64,000 nucleotides of DNA from Jeotgalicoccus psychrophilus DSM 19085 (GTDB lineage: Bacteria > Bacillota > Bacilli > Staphylococcales > Salinicoccaceae). The stretch lies in assembly GCF_000425845.1 (NCBI RefSeq), contig NZ_AUEF01000007.1, positions 124,001-188,000 of the forward strand. Reading direction: 5' to 3'. This document shows positions 38,777-47,072 of this stretch, in pieces. Under the pieces are notes generated by a model. The model saw only the letters and a list, made by a program, of their open reading frames with translations. It had not been told where the DNA came from and ran no database searches. Every line of letters starts with the position of its first letter. Position 1 is the stretch's first letter. The translations under genes were made by a program, and so were the position numbers.

Positions 38777-39370
38777 TTAATTTTCCAGCTCAAGTTCTTT
38801 TTTGGCTTTATTCATTCTGTAATAGGCAACAAAGAACATTACTGTCACAATGGGGAACAGTATCGCCGGCAAGGTTCTCATAAGAGCGAAGGGCAGTTCA
38901 AACAGAAAAGCTCTCCAAAATTCCATGCCCTGCATCTCCCATAAGCCCGGCGTTAAAAATATCATTCCCGGACCGTCTGGAAGAAAAAGCATTGAATACA
39001 CTAAAAATAGAATTGCGAATGTGCTGGTCATTTCCATGTATCTTTTATAATAATTAATTTTAGACTCTCTGTCAGAAAACAGCTCATCATTGCCATCGGG
39101 GATTTTTGACCATACTTGCGTCATCGAACCGAAGCGGCCGCCTCTGATATGTTCCCAGCCGAATTCTTCGTGAATGCTGATATATTCCTCGTATCTGGAT
39201 TTGTTCATATACTCTTGATAATCCACCTGTGTAACGTAATCTTCAGCAGTTTTTTCAAACTTATAAATGAAATCCAGTGAAATATCAGTTAAACGATAGC
39301 TCTTCTTCTGCATCTGGTTAATCCACTGTTCTTCTTTTAATGGATCAATAAAGAATTTGTACTTATTCAT
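38777..39370 (-). CDS. DUF2812 membrane protein
   Basis: 197 residues from the ATG at 39370 (MNKYKFFIDPLKEEQW) with GAGG upstream. DUF2812 domain (1-110) with the GRFGSMTQVW segment, then two or three hydrophobic segments. The start overlaps the end of padR by 8 bp, so translation is coupled. DUF2812 proteins are regularly encoded beside PadR regulators and are thought to act with them; mechanism unknown. Confidence 0.8.
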   Translation of the reverse strand: MNKYKFFIDPLKEEQWINQMQKKSYRLTDISLDFIYKFEKTAEDYVTQVDYQEYMNKSRYEEYISIHEEFGWEHIRGGRFGSMTQVWSKIPDGNDELFSDRESKINYYKRYMEMTSTFAILFLVYSMLFLPDGPGMIFLTPGLWEMQGMEFWRAFLFELPFALMRTLPAILFPIVTVMFFVAYYRMNKAKKELELEN

Positions 39371-39680
39371 TTGAACCATCCTCACTCTCATAAAGTGAAA
39401 TAAATTTCTTTAAGCGTATGTTTTCGAGTTCCAGTATTTCCTCACCAAGTGTGGTGACCTGATAGACTTTTTTGCGTTCTGCAGGGTCTGAAATCAGCTC
39501 TATATACTGATTTTTTTTAAGGTTATCAAGTGCACCATAAAGTGTGCCTGCTGCGATATTAACCTGGCCGCCGGACATTTCGCTGACGTGCTGCATAATC
39601 GCATAGCCGTGCAGAGGCTTTTTTAATGCCAGCATAATTAAATGCATTGTTTCCGATAACGGTAAAAGTTTCGGTCTCAT
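39363..39680 (-). CDS. PadR family transcriptional regulator
   Basis: 105 residues from the ATG at 39680, which has AAGAGGTG at the right distance; an upstream GTG would lie within that site. Winged helix with PLHGYAIMQHVSEMSGG and the wing GTLYGALDNLKKNQYIE. Probably represses its own operon (padR-DUF2812-ABC) through the palindromes upstream. Confidence 0.88.
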   Translation of the reverse strand: MRPKLLPLSETMHLIMLALKKPLHGYAIMQHVSEMSGGQVNIAAGTLYGALDNLKKNQYIELISDPAERKKVYQVTTLGEEILELENIRLKKFISLYESEDGSNE

Positions 39681-39694
39681 ATTATTCACCTCTT

Positions 39695-39746
39695 AGTATA
39701 TAGTTCAACTATATAGTTAGACTGTATACATTTCAACTGTATAGTG
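39695..39746 (-). promoter_or_regulatory. Candidate PadR operator region
   Basis: TATAGTT-C-AACTATA (39699-39713) is a perfect 7-1-7 palindrome. It is followed by further copies of the half-site, CTATATAGTT, CTGTATAC and CAACTGTATAG, within 50 bp. The repeats lie where the padR promoter should be. Confidence 0.6.
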
Positions 39747-39865
39747 TTATTAAAATAAGCAGTGAATTTAATCTTTTTATCATTTTACTCTCACTCAAAT
39801 TTAGGAATGGGTATATAGAATATATGTAACAGATTATTTCTGAACGTGTGGAAGGAAAGATGACT

Positions 39866-41071
39866 ATGTTATTTAAAATGTACAGCCGTGCATATCAGGG
39901 GATAATGAAGAGTACTGCACACTTATTAAACTGGCAGCCGCCAACAGTAATGAACTGTGTGGGGTGCATTGATAGACTGGCTCCTAAATTAACTGAAGAA
40001 AATATAAAAAAAGTTTTAATCGTGACTGATGAAGGCATTGTAAAAGCGGGTCTTCTCGATAAAATGCTCGACAGTTTAAATGAAGAAAATATTATTTATT
40101 TTATATATAAAGGCACAGTGGCGAATCCTACAACAGAAAATATAAAAGAAGCTGTAAATGTATATAACGAACAAAATTGTGATGGTATTATCGGCTTTGG
40201 AGGCGGATCGGCAATCGACTGCGCTAAAGGTACAGGTATTGCAGCAGCGAAAAACACTACGGATTTCAGCCGTTTTAAAGGTGTCTTGAAAGTAAGAAAG
40301 AAACTGCCTTATTTCGTTGCGGTGCCGACAACAGCGGGAACCGGCAGTGAAGCGACAATCGCAGCTGTTATTACCGACAGTGAAACGAAGGAGAAATACG
40401 CAATAATTGATACTAAGCTGATGCCTGATGCAGCAGTGCTTGATCCGGAACTTCTTCTTGGTCTGCCGCAGCATATGACGGCTTTTTCAGGTATGGATGC
40501 ATTAACACATGCAGTGGAAGCGTATCTTAACCGCAGCAATACGAAGCAAACGAAAATGCTGAGCGAGGAAGCAATTGAACTGATATATGATAATTTATAT
40601 AAATCTTATGACAACGGTCAGGACATTCAGGCGCGCACAAATATGCAGCGGGCGTCTTATTTTGCAGGCAAGGCATTTACAAGAGCCTACGTAGGAAATG
40701 TTCATGCGATGGCCCATGCTTTAGGTGCACGATACAATGTCCAGCACGGCCAGGCAGTTTCTATTATTCTGCCTTATATTCTGGAAGAATACGGCGAAGC
40801 GGTTCACGGTAAACTGGCGCATCTCGGTGATATTGCGAAAGTGACTGAAGAAGGGGACAGTATTGAAGTTAAAGCAGAAAAATTTATTGAAAGCATTAAA
40901 GAACTAAATACCAAAATGGATGTTGGTACGAAGTTTAAGGAATTGAAAAATGAAGATTTGAAATCACTGGCTGATGCAGCTTACAGAGAAGCGAATCCTT
41001 TATATCCGGTACCGGTAATGTTCAGTAAATCAGATTTTATAAGAATGTATAAACAATTAATGGTTTCTTAA
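39866..41071 (+). CDS. Iron-containing alcohol dehydrogenase
   Basis: 401 residues from the ATG at 39866, 9 bp after GGAAGGA. Group III Fe-ADH: cofactor loop FGGGSAIDCAKG, PTTAGTGSEAT, metal-binding FSGMDALTHAVEAY, and NVHAMAHALG with QHGQAV. Probably reduces an aldehyde or oxidises an alcohol with NAD(P)H. Substrate not deducible. No aldehyde dehydrogenase partner adjacent. Confidence 0.85.
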   Translation: MLFKMYSRAYQGIMKSTAHLLNWQPPTVMNCVGCIDRLAPKLTEENIKKVLIVTDEGIVKAGLLDKMLDSLNEENIIYFIYKGTVANPTTENIKEAVNVYNEQNCDGIIGFGGGSAIDCAKGTGIAAAKNTTDFSRFKGVLKVRKKLPYFVAVPTTAGTGSEATIAAVITDSETKEKYAIIDTKLMPDAAVLDPELLLGLPQHMTAFSGMDALTHAVEAYLNRSNTKQTKMLSEEAIELIYDNLYKSYDNGQDIQARTNMQRASYFAGKAFTRAYVGNVHAMAHALGARYNVQHGQAVSIILPYILEEYGEAVHGKLAHLGDIAKVTEEGDSIEVKAEKFIESIKELNTKMDVGTKFKELKNEDLKSLADAAYREANPLYPVPVMFSKSDFIRMYKQLMVS

Positions 41072-41078
41072 TATCAAT

Positions 41079-41119
41079 AAAAGAAGGATAGTTCATCATG
41101 TGAACTATCCTTCTTTTTT
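41079..41119. terminator. Bidirectional terminator
   Basis: AAGAAGGATAGTTCA pairs with TGAACTATCCTTCTT, with flanking A- and T-runs. Its right arm overlaps the end of the 68-aa gene. Confidence 0.9.
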
Positions 41120-41311
41120 AGTAGGCGGAGTGTGCAGAGATGCTTCAATAGCAGCGCCGGCACTAATGCCGAGTGCAATTCCTGCTAATATCCAAAAGCC
41201 GGCATGTCCGAAAATTAAACCTGTGATAATTCCTATTAAAATACCGATAGCAGCACCTATTGCCATAAACCGGTAGACGGAATTAAAGTCGCGATGTCTG
41301 TATGCAGTCAT
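41105..41311 (-). CDS. Small glycine-rich membrane protein
   Basis: 68 residues with two glycine-rich hydrophobic segments (about 15-36 and 38-58: AIGAAIGILIGIITG, ILAGIALGISAGAA). GGGGATGATAGT precedes the ATG. Resembles small glycine-zipper membrane proteins; no function assigned. Confidence 0.6.
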   Translation of the reverse strand: MTAYRHRDFNSVYRFMAIGAAIGILIGIITGLIFGHAGFWILAGIALGISAGAAIEASLHTPPTKKEG

Positions 41312-41430
41312 ACTATCATCCCCTTAACGGTAAAATTTCTCTTTTTACTTATATACCACGAGGGTGTAAATCGAAACGATAAATAGATATTAAAACTTTT
41401 AATTTTTTTACTTAGATGTATTAAGAATAG

Positions 41431-41459
41431 TTGACATTAAGCGATATTAAGCATAAAAT
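41431..41459 (+). promoter_or_regulatory. Promoter of the iron-uptake pair
   Basis: TTGACA (41431-41436), 17-bp spacer, TAAAAT (41454-41459). Confidence 0.8.
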
Positions 41460-41464
41460 TCTAT

Positions 41465-41479
41465 TGATAATGATTATCA
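41465..41479 (+). promoter_or_regulatory. Fur box
   Basis: TGATAATGATTATCA is a perfect 7-1-7 inverted repeat and equals the classical Bacillus Fur consensus TGATAATNATTATCA. It begins 5 bp after the -10 box. Confidence 0.92.
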
Positions 41480-41518
41480 GTGTCATGATTTATTACAAAA
41501 ATTGAATGGAGAAAATAG

Positions 41519-42469
41519 ATGAAAAAATTAGCAGTTTTAATGCTTGGAATATCAATCTTTGCTGCAGGTTGTTCAAACAGCGAAGAAAATACAGCTGAAG
41601 AGTCAACAGAGAATGCAGCAGGTGAAGAATTTACATTAACAGATGATGCAGGTAATGAAGTAACAGTGCCTGAAAACCCGGAACGTATTATCGGTACATA
41701 CTTGGAAGACGATATACTTACACTGGAGGAGACACCGGCAGCACAGTGGACAGTCGGCGAAGACAGCGTTCAGGAATATCTGCAGCCTGAAGGTCTCGAA
41801 GGACTGCCTTTAATGCCGTTTGATTTGCCATTTGAAGCGGTAGTGCAAGAAGAGCCCGATTTAATTCTGTTAAGCTCAGCTGATCTGGCTGATGGGGAAA
41901 AGTACGACAGCTACTCTAAAATTGCCCCGTCTTTCGTTGTTGAGAGCGGCAGCTACGACGACTGGAGAAACCGTTTAACCCGCGTTTCCGAAGTGTTCGG
42001 CAAAGAAGATTTGGCACAAGAAAAAATAGCTGAATACGATACTCTTATTGAAGAAACTTCAGCGGAGCTGGAAAGTGAAGTTGGTGAGGAAACAGCAGTT
42101 GCAATCTGGTGGACAGGTGATTCTTACTTTATCTCAAATAAAGATAAATCGAGCGGTGAAGTATTATATAACGATTTAGGTTTAAGCGCACCGCCGTTAG
42201 TAGAAGAACTTTCAACTGATAATGAAACACCGTGGATTGAAGCATCACTTGAGAGTCTTGCGGAAATGAAAGCGGACCATATATTCTTTATCGGCAATGC
42301 CGAAGGTGACAGCGAGACTGCATTTTCAGATGATGTATTTAAAAACATTCCGGCAGTAGAAAATGGCAATGTTTACGAATACACACAGGCTGACAGCTGG
42401 TTATACAGCGGCTATATTGCGAACAGTTTAATCGTCGAAGATGTCGAAGAAGCATTGGGTTCTAACTAA
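41519..42469 (+). CDS. Iron-siderophore ABC transporter substrate-binding lipoprotein
   Basis: 316 residues. Lipobox FAAGC18, an acidic linker, then a FecB/FhuD-type binding domain (about 40-316) with PENPERIIGT near the start and NVYEYTQADSWLYSG near the end. Captures ferric siderophore at the membrane surface. No permease or ATPase follows, so it must use transporter subunits encoded elsewhere. Under a Fur box, and followed by an IruO-like reductase. Siderophore type not deducible; hydroxamate is plausible. Confidence 0.88.
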   Translation: MKKLAVLMLGISIFAAGCSNSEENTAEESTENAAGEEFTLTDDAGNEVTVPENPERIIGTYLEDDILTLEETPAAQWTVGEDSVQEYLQPEGLEGLPLMPFDLPFEAVVQEEPDLILLSSADLADGEKYDSYSKIAPSFVVESGSYDDWRNRLTRVSEVFGKEDLAQEKIAEYDTLIEETSAELESEVGEETAVAIWWTGDSYFISNKDKSSGEVLYNDLGLSAPPLVEELSTDNETPWIEASLESLAEMKADHIFFIGNAEGDSETAFSDDVFKNIPAVENGNVYEYTQADSWLYSGYIANSLIVEDVEEALGSN

Positions 42470-42483
42470 GGAGTGTATTGTTG

Positions 42484-43512
42484 ATGACTAAGAATATATA
42501 TGATGTCACTGTAATCGGCGGGGGACCTGCAGGATTGTTCAGTGCATTTTATGCAGGGCTCAGAGAAATGAAGACTAAAATAATCGACGGACAGGATAAA
42601 CTCGGCGGCAAAGTTCATCTTTATCCGCAGAAAATGATTTGGGATATCGGCGGAACTGAGCCCCTTGCTGCAGGTAAATTGATAGAAAAATCGATTGCGC
42701 AGGGACTGACATTCAAACCGGACGTCGTCTTGAATACGATAGTGACTAATATTCAAAAAGAGAACGATGAATATTTTAGTGTTGAAACATCAACAGGAGA
42801 TAAACATTATTCTAAAAGTGTCATCATTACTATCGGCGGAGGCGGTATGATTAAGCCCGTTAAGCTGAATATTGAAAATGCACATCTGTTTGAAAATAAA
42901 AATCTTCATTATGCAGTACCTGATATTAAGCGCTTTACGGATAAAAAAATACTCATTACCGGTGGCAGTTATTCAGCGGTGGACTGGGCCAATGACCTGT
43001 CGCCGATTGCACGTGAGATTCATATTATATACCGTGGAGATGATTTGACAGCACATGAAGCAGATGTCAGCAGACTTCAGAAAAATGGTGTTAAAGTAAT
43101 GACACAGTCTGAAGTCACAGGCGTCAGCGGCGGAGAGCTGATGGAATACGTCGAGATTACTAATAATCAGACAGGTGATATTACTCATAATGCTTACGAT
43201 GAGCTGATTGTAAATCACGGCTACGATCAGGAAAATCTGCTGTTCAGAGAGAATAACCTCGGACTCAATCTGGAAAATGACTTTTTCGTTAAAGCTGCAC
43301 CGACCGGCCTGACAAACGTACCGGGTATATTTGCTGCCGGAGACTGTATCAGATACACGGGGAAAGTGAACCTGATTGCCGGTGCATATGCAGATGCAGT
43401 GAACGCTGTGAACAACGCGAAAACCTATATTGATCCGAAGGCTGATCAGTTTGCAATGGTCTCTTCGCATAATCAGCGCTTTAAAAATAAAAATAAAAAA
43501 ATTATGTATTAA
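42484..43512 (+). CDS. IruO-like NAD(P)H:flavin oxidoreductase (ferredoxin-NADP reductase type 2 family)
   Basis: 342 residues from the ATG at 42484 (two TTG codons just upstream also fit AAGGAG). FAD site G12GGPAG17 and C-terminal FAAGDC. No redox-active CxxC, so not thioredoxin reductase; it belongs with YumC and staphylococcal IruO, which reduces Fe(III)-siderophores and supports heme oxygenase. The second nucleotide motif reads GG161SYSAVDWA instead of the usual GGGDSAVDWA. Co-transcribed with the Fur-controlled lipoprotein, so a role in intracellular iron release is likely. Confidence 0.82.
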   Translation: MTKNIYDVTVIGGGPAGLFSAFYAGLREMKTKIIDGQDKLGGKVHLYPQKMIWDIGGTEPLAAGKLIEKSIAQGLTFKPDVVLNTIVTNIQKENDEYFSVETSTGDKHYSKSVIITIGGGGMIKPVKLNIENAHLFENKNLHYAVPDIKRFTDKKILITGGSYSAVDWANDLSPIAREIHIIYRGDDLTAHEADVSRLQKNGVKVMTQSEVTGVSGGELMEYVEITNNQTGDITHNAYDELIVNHGYDQENLLFRENNLGLNLENDFFVKAAPTGLTNVPGIFAAGDCIRYTGKVNLIAGAYADAVNAVNNAKTYIDPKADQFAMVSSHNQRFKNKNKKIMY

Positions 43513-43520
43513 TTATTAGG

Positions 43521-43561
43521 CGGCTTGGAAATCTTTATATTAAGATTTTTAAGTCGTTTTT
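43521..43561 (+). terminator. Terminator of the iron-uptake pair
   Basis: CGGCTT-GAAATCTT pairs with AAGATTT-AAGTCG (one G-T pair), followed by a T-run. Confidence 0.8.
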
Positions 43562-43568
43562 ACTTTTA

Positions 43569-43852
43569 GGACTGGCATGACAGGGGCTCAAGTGTATCCA
43601 GAGCTTTTGGGACTGGCATGACAGAAGTTCACGTGTATCCAGAGCTTTTAGGACTGGTATGACAGGGGCTCATGTGTATCCAGAGCTATCGGGACTGGCA
43701 TGACAGAAGTTCACGTGTATCCAGAGCTATCGGGACTGGCATGACAGAAGTTCACGTGTATCCAGAGCTTTTGGGACTGGCGTGACAGGGGCTCATGTGT
43801 ATCCGGCACTTACGGGATTGGGGTGACAGGGGCTCATGTGTATCCAGAATTT
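43569..43852. repeat. Intergenic tandem array 3: seven units of 41 bp
   Basis: Units start at 43569, 43610, 43651, 43692, 43733, 43774 and 43815, spacing exactly 41 bp. Each begins GGACTGGCATGACA and continues in one of two forms, GGGGCTCATGTGTATCC (G) or GAAGTTCACGTGTATCC (A), in the order G-A-G-A-A-G-G, then CAGAGC. The array fills most of the 43513-43939 gap; the remainder is the terminator on the left and a short AT-rich leader on the right. Confidence 0.95.
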
Positions 43853-43939
43853 CCAATCAGGCTTTTATCATTTTAGCTTGCAACAAGTCATCTCTATCAG
43901 TAAAATTATAAGAATGAATAGATGTGTGAGGGGATAATA

Positions 43940-45343
43940 TTGGTTAAAATTGATAACGATCATATTGAAACATTTACAGTAACGATAGATGAACTGGATA
44001 GTAAAGGTTCGGGACGCGGTTACGCACTGCGCGACCATGGCGGACATAAACCGCGCAAATTGAATCTGGCTATTCCGCAGACATTGAGAGGGGAAACGGT
44101 GACTGTTGAAGTGCCGAATCCAACGAGAAAGCGTGCCAATGTCCTGCCAAAAGAAATAGTAACGGCGAACCCTGACAGGGTTACACCGCCATGCCCGCAT
44201 TTTTCATTATGCGGAGGCTGCGTGTGGCAGCATTGGAGCTATGAGGCACAGTTAAAAGAGAAAACAGATTTTGTTAAGCGTGAACTGAAAAAGAACGATT
44301 TCGATACTTCACTTGTTAAAGATGCGATAGGCATGGAAAATAATCCGTTTGAATACCGTAACAAGATGGAATTTACGTTTGGTAAAAACGGTGAGCTCGG
44401 CATGCACGAACTTGGCAATTTCCGTAAAATTATCGATATCAATACGTGTTTAATTGCAAACAATGAAATGGTTGATGCCATGCTCGTTGTTTCTAAATGG
44501 GCGAGAAAATATGAGCTACCGGGATACGATAAAGAAAACCACACCGGACTGCTCCGTCACTTAATGGTAAGACGTTCTCAGGAAACAGAAGAAATGATGC
44601 TTGCAGTATTTGCAACTGAAAAACCGGAAGGTGATTTAGAGCCTTTAATCGATGAACTGGTTGAAGAACTTACTTCAAGTTTTAATAACATGAAGAGCAT
44701 TATGTGGATGGTAAATACAGATATTGCCGACCGTACGCAATCTGAAGATACGCACCTGCTGCACGGCAGAGATTATATTCACGATGTAATGTACGGCTAT
44801 AAATACCGTACATGGTTCGATACATTTTTCCAGACGAACCCGACTCAGGCGGAAAAATTAGTTGAATTGGCACTTGAAATGGCAGATGCGAAAGAACATG
44901 AACGTATGATTGATTTGTTTTGCGGTGTAGGAACATTCTCACTGCCATTTGCTCGGAAAGTAAAAGAACTTGCAGGCATTGAAATTGTTGAATCATCTAT
45001 TGAATCGGCGAAACGCAATGCAGTAGACAACGGCATTGATAACACGTACTTTCTTGCCAAAGACGCACGTCGCGGTATGGATGAAATACTGGAAACGTGG
45101 GGCATTCCTGATTTACTTATGCTGGATCCGCCGCGTTCAGGTGCAGGCGGCAAAGTAATGCGCCGTATTGCCAGACTCGGAACGGACAGAGTTGTCTATG
45201 TATCATGCAACCCTGAAACATTTGCAAAAGATATTACATGGATGAGAGAATTCGGCTATGAATTAAAAACTGTACAGCCTGTAGACTTATTCCCGCATAC
45301 AGTTCACGTAGAAGTAGTAAGTCTGTTAGTGAAAACAAAATAG
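43940..45343 (+). CDS. Second TrmA-family rRNA (uracil-C5)-methyltransferase
   Basis: 467 residues from a TTG at 43940, 6 bp after GAGGGG; the ATG at 43922 precedes that site. TRAM domain (1-70), iron-sulfur cysteines C85, C91 and C94 (VTPPCPHFSLCGGC), SAM site DLFCGVGTFSLP, LDPPRSGAGG and catalytic VYVSCNPETFA. Homologue of RlmCD and of the protein at 22386-23747. Which of the two is the functional RlmCD is not visible from sequence. Confidence 0.88.
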   Translation: MVKIDNDHIETFTVTIDELDSKGSGRGYALRDHGGHKPRKLNLAIPQTLRGETVTVEVPNPTRKRANVLPKEIVTANPDRVTPPCPHFSLCGGCVWQHWSYEAQLKEKTDFVKRELKKNDFDTSLVKDAIGMENNPFEYRNKMEFTFGKNGELGMHELGNFRKIIDINTCLIANNEMVDAMLVVSKWARKYELPGYDKENHTGLLRHLMVRRSQETEEMMLAVFATEKPEGDLEPLIDELVEELTSSFNNMKSIMWMVNTDIADRTQSEDTHLLHGRDYIHDVMYGYKYRTWFDTFFQTNPTQAEKLVELALEMADAKEHERMIDLFCGVGTFSLPFARKVKELAGIEIVESSIESAKRNAVDNGIDNTYFLAKDARRGMDEILETWGIPDLLMLDPPRSGAGGKVMRRIARLGTDRVVYVSCNPETFAKDITWMREFGYELKTVQPVDLFPHTVHVEVVSLLVKTK

Positions 45344-45389
45344 AAATCTTTAGTTTTATCAGTATTAAAAGTGAAAGGTGATTAAAACG

Positions 45390-45914
45390 GTGATTAATTT
45401 AATTCATTTGGATAAAACCAATGAATTGCCGAAGGTTAAAGATTTATATTTCGAGGCATTCCCTAAATATGAACGAGTTCCCTTTTGGCTTTTAATGTAT
45501 AAATCAAAAAAGAAAAATTGCGATTTATATGCGATTTATGATGAAAGTGAGTATATTGGCTTTTTGTACTTAACATATTATAAAGATATTGTTTATGTGT
45601 TTTATCTTGCTATTGATCCGTCACAGCAGTCGAAAGGCTACGGGAGCATGGTATTACAACATTTAGAAGAAATTTACCAAGACAAACGTTTACTTTTAAA
45701 TATAGAAAAAGTCGATCGTGCTGCGGATAATTATGAGCAGAGGTTTAAAAGAAAACAGTTCTATGAGAAAAATGGCTTTTTAAATACTAATTTTGAAATT
45801 GAAGATAAAAATATAGTGTACGAAATTTTATATTTAGGGGAAGATGTTTACGAATTTGAATATCATGCTTTATTCAAATCTTATTATGGCAGAATATTAA
45901 GCTTAATTTATTAA
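45390..45914 (+). CDS. GNAT family N-acetyltransferase
   Basis: 174 residues from a GTG at 45390 with AAAGGTG upstream. GNAT core: VFYLAIDPSQQSKGYGSMVLQ, with the acetyl-CoA loop QSKGYGS, and FYEKNGF near the end. Substrate unknown. AT-rich relative to its neighbours and flanked by a strong terminator. Confidence 0.82.
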   Translation: MINLIHLDKTNELPKVKDLYFEAFPKYERVPFWLLMYKSKKKNCDLYAIYDESEYIGFLYLTYYKDIVYVFYLAIDPSQQSKGYGSMVLQHLEEIYQDKRLLLNIEKVDRAADNYEQRFKRKQFYEKNGFLNTNFEIEDKNIVYEILYLGEDVYEFEYHALFKSYYGRILSLIY

Positions 45915-45922
45915 AAATAAAG

Positions 45923-45963
45923 AAGCCGTTTGAAGATGATAAAAATCTTCAAACGGCTTTTTA
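45923..45963. terminator. Bidirectional terminator
   Basis: AAGCCGTTTGAAGAT pairs with ATCTTCAAACGGCTT, T-run on both strands. Confidence 0.92.
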
Positions 45964-45968
45964 CTATA

Positions 45969-46976
45969 TTAATCTAGTGAATCCGATACTTTAACGACCT
46001 GCTTGCCGAAATTGTCTCCGGTAAAGAGATTTCTAAAAGCTTCGGGCAGTTTATCGAAACCTTTTGCAATTGATACTTCGGATTTAATTTTACCTTCCTG
46101 AACCCACTGTGCAAGCTGCTTGCTCGTTTCTTCAGCTTCATCTTCGAACTGTGCAACGAGAAATCCCTGCATCAATGCCTGGGATTTAACCAGCTGTCCT
46201 TGAACACGTGGACCGTTATCGTCTTTACTGTTGTAAGAAGAAATGGTTCCGCAGACAGGAATTCTTGCGAATCTGTTCAAATGATTAAATACTTCGTCAG
46301 ACACAGTGCCGCCGACATTTTCATAATATACGTCAATGCCGTCAGGGACAGCTGTTTTTAATTTATCTTTGAAATCATCAGCTTTGTAATCGACACCGGC
46401 ATCGAAACCTAATTCTTCTGTAAGGTAGTTTACTTTTTTCGAACCGCCGGCAATACCGACAACTCGTGCACCTTTAATTTTAGCGATTTGACCGACAACA
46501 GAACCGACAGCTCCTGAAGCTGCCGACACAACAACAGTTTCGCCTTTCTCCGGTTTACCGATGTTGAGTAAGCCGCCGTAAGCAGTGTGCCCCGGCATAC
46601 CAAGTGTACTTAAATATAAATGGAAGGGTACATCAGTTGAAACTACTTTACTTACATTTTCAGCTGCGGTCGTATTATATTTTTTCCATGACAATCTGCC
46701 TGTCACGACATCATTTTCTTTAAAACCATCAGCATTCGATTCGACAACTCTGCCGACGATATGACCGCTTAGAGGTTCATCTATATTAAAAGGTTTTGCA
46801 TAGGACTTAGCATCATTCATGCGTCCGCGCATATAAGGATCGACTGAAATATAAACACTTTCTATTAAGAGTTCATCAGTCTCAGGCTTCTTAACATCCG
46901 TCTCTTCGAATCTGAAAACATCATCACCCGGAAGACCTTCCGGACGTTTTGCTAAAACTAGTTGTTCATTCTTCAA
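45969..46976 (-). CDS. MDR-superfamily NADP-dependent oxidoreductase
   Basis: 335 residues from a TTG at 46976, 6 bp after GAGGAGG; the longer frame from 47021 has no ribosome site. Zinc-free medium-chain reductase: VSAASGAVGSVVGQIAKIKGARVVGIAGG is the NADPH fold, and YFENVGG-like YYENVGGTVSDEV is present. Similar to YfmJ, leukotriene B4 dehydrogenase and curcumin reductases, which reduce double bonds of enones. Substrate unknown. Confidence 0.85.
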   Translation of the reverse strand: MKNEQLVLAKRPEGLPGDDVFRFEETDVKKPETDELLIESVYISVDPYMRGRMNDAKSYAKPFNIDEPLSGHIVGRVVESNADGFKENDVVTGRLSWKKYNTTAAENVSKVVSTDVPFHLYLSTLGMPGHTAYGGLLNIGKPEKGETVVVSAASGAVGSVVGQIAKIKGARVVGIAGGSKKVNYLTEELGFDAGVDYKADDFKDKLKTAVPDGIDVYYENVGGTVSDEVFNHLNRFARIPVCGTISSYNSKDDNGPRVQGQLVKSQALMQGFLVAQFEDEAEETSKQLAQWVQEGKIKSEVSIAKGFDKLPEAFRNLFTGDNFGKQVVKVSDSLD

Positions 46977-47072
46977 AATAATCCTCCTCAAAATATTGTG
47001 TAAGTGCATACTTAATATCAATACCCTTAAAAGGACAGTTTCAATTACTGTGGATAAAACCCGATAAATCAG

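Noticed and set aside
43569-43852. CRISPR array
   Set aside because: Units are contiguous with no unique spacers, and no cas genes are in the window. The same holds for the other three arrays.
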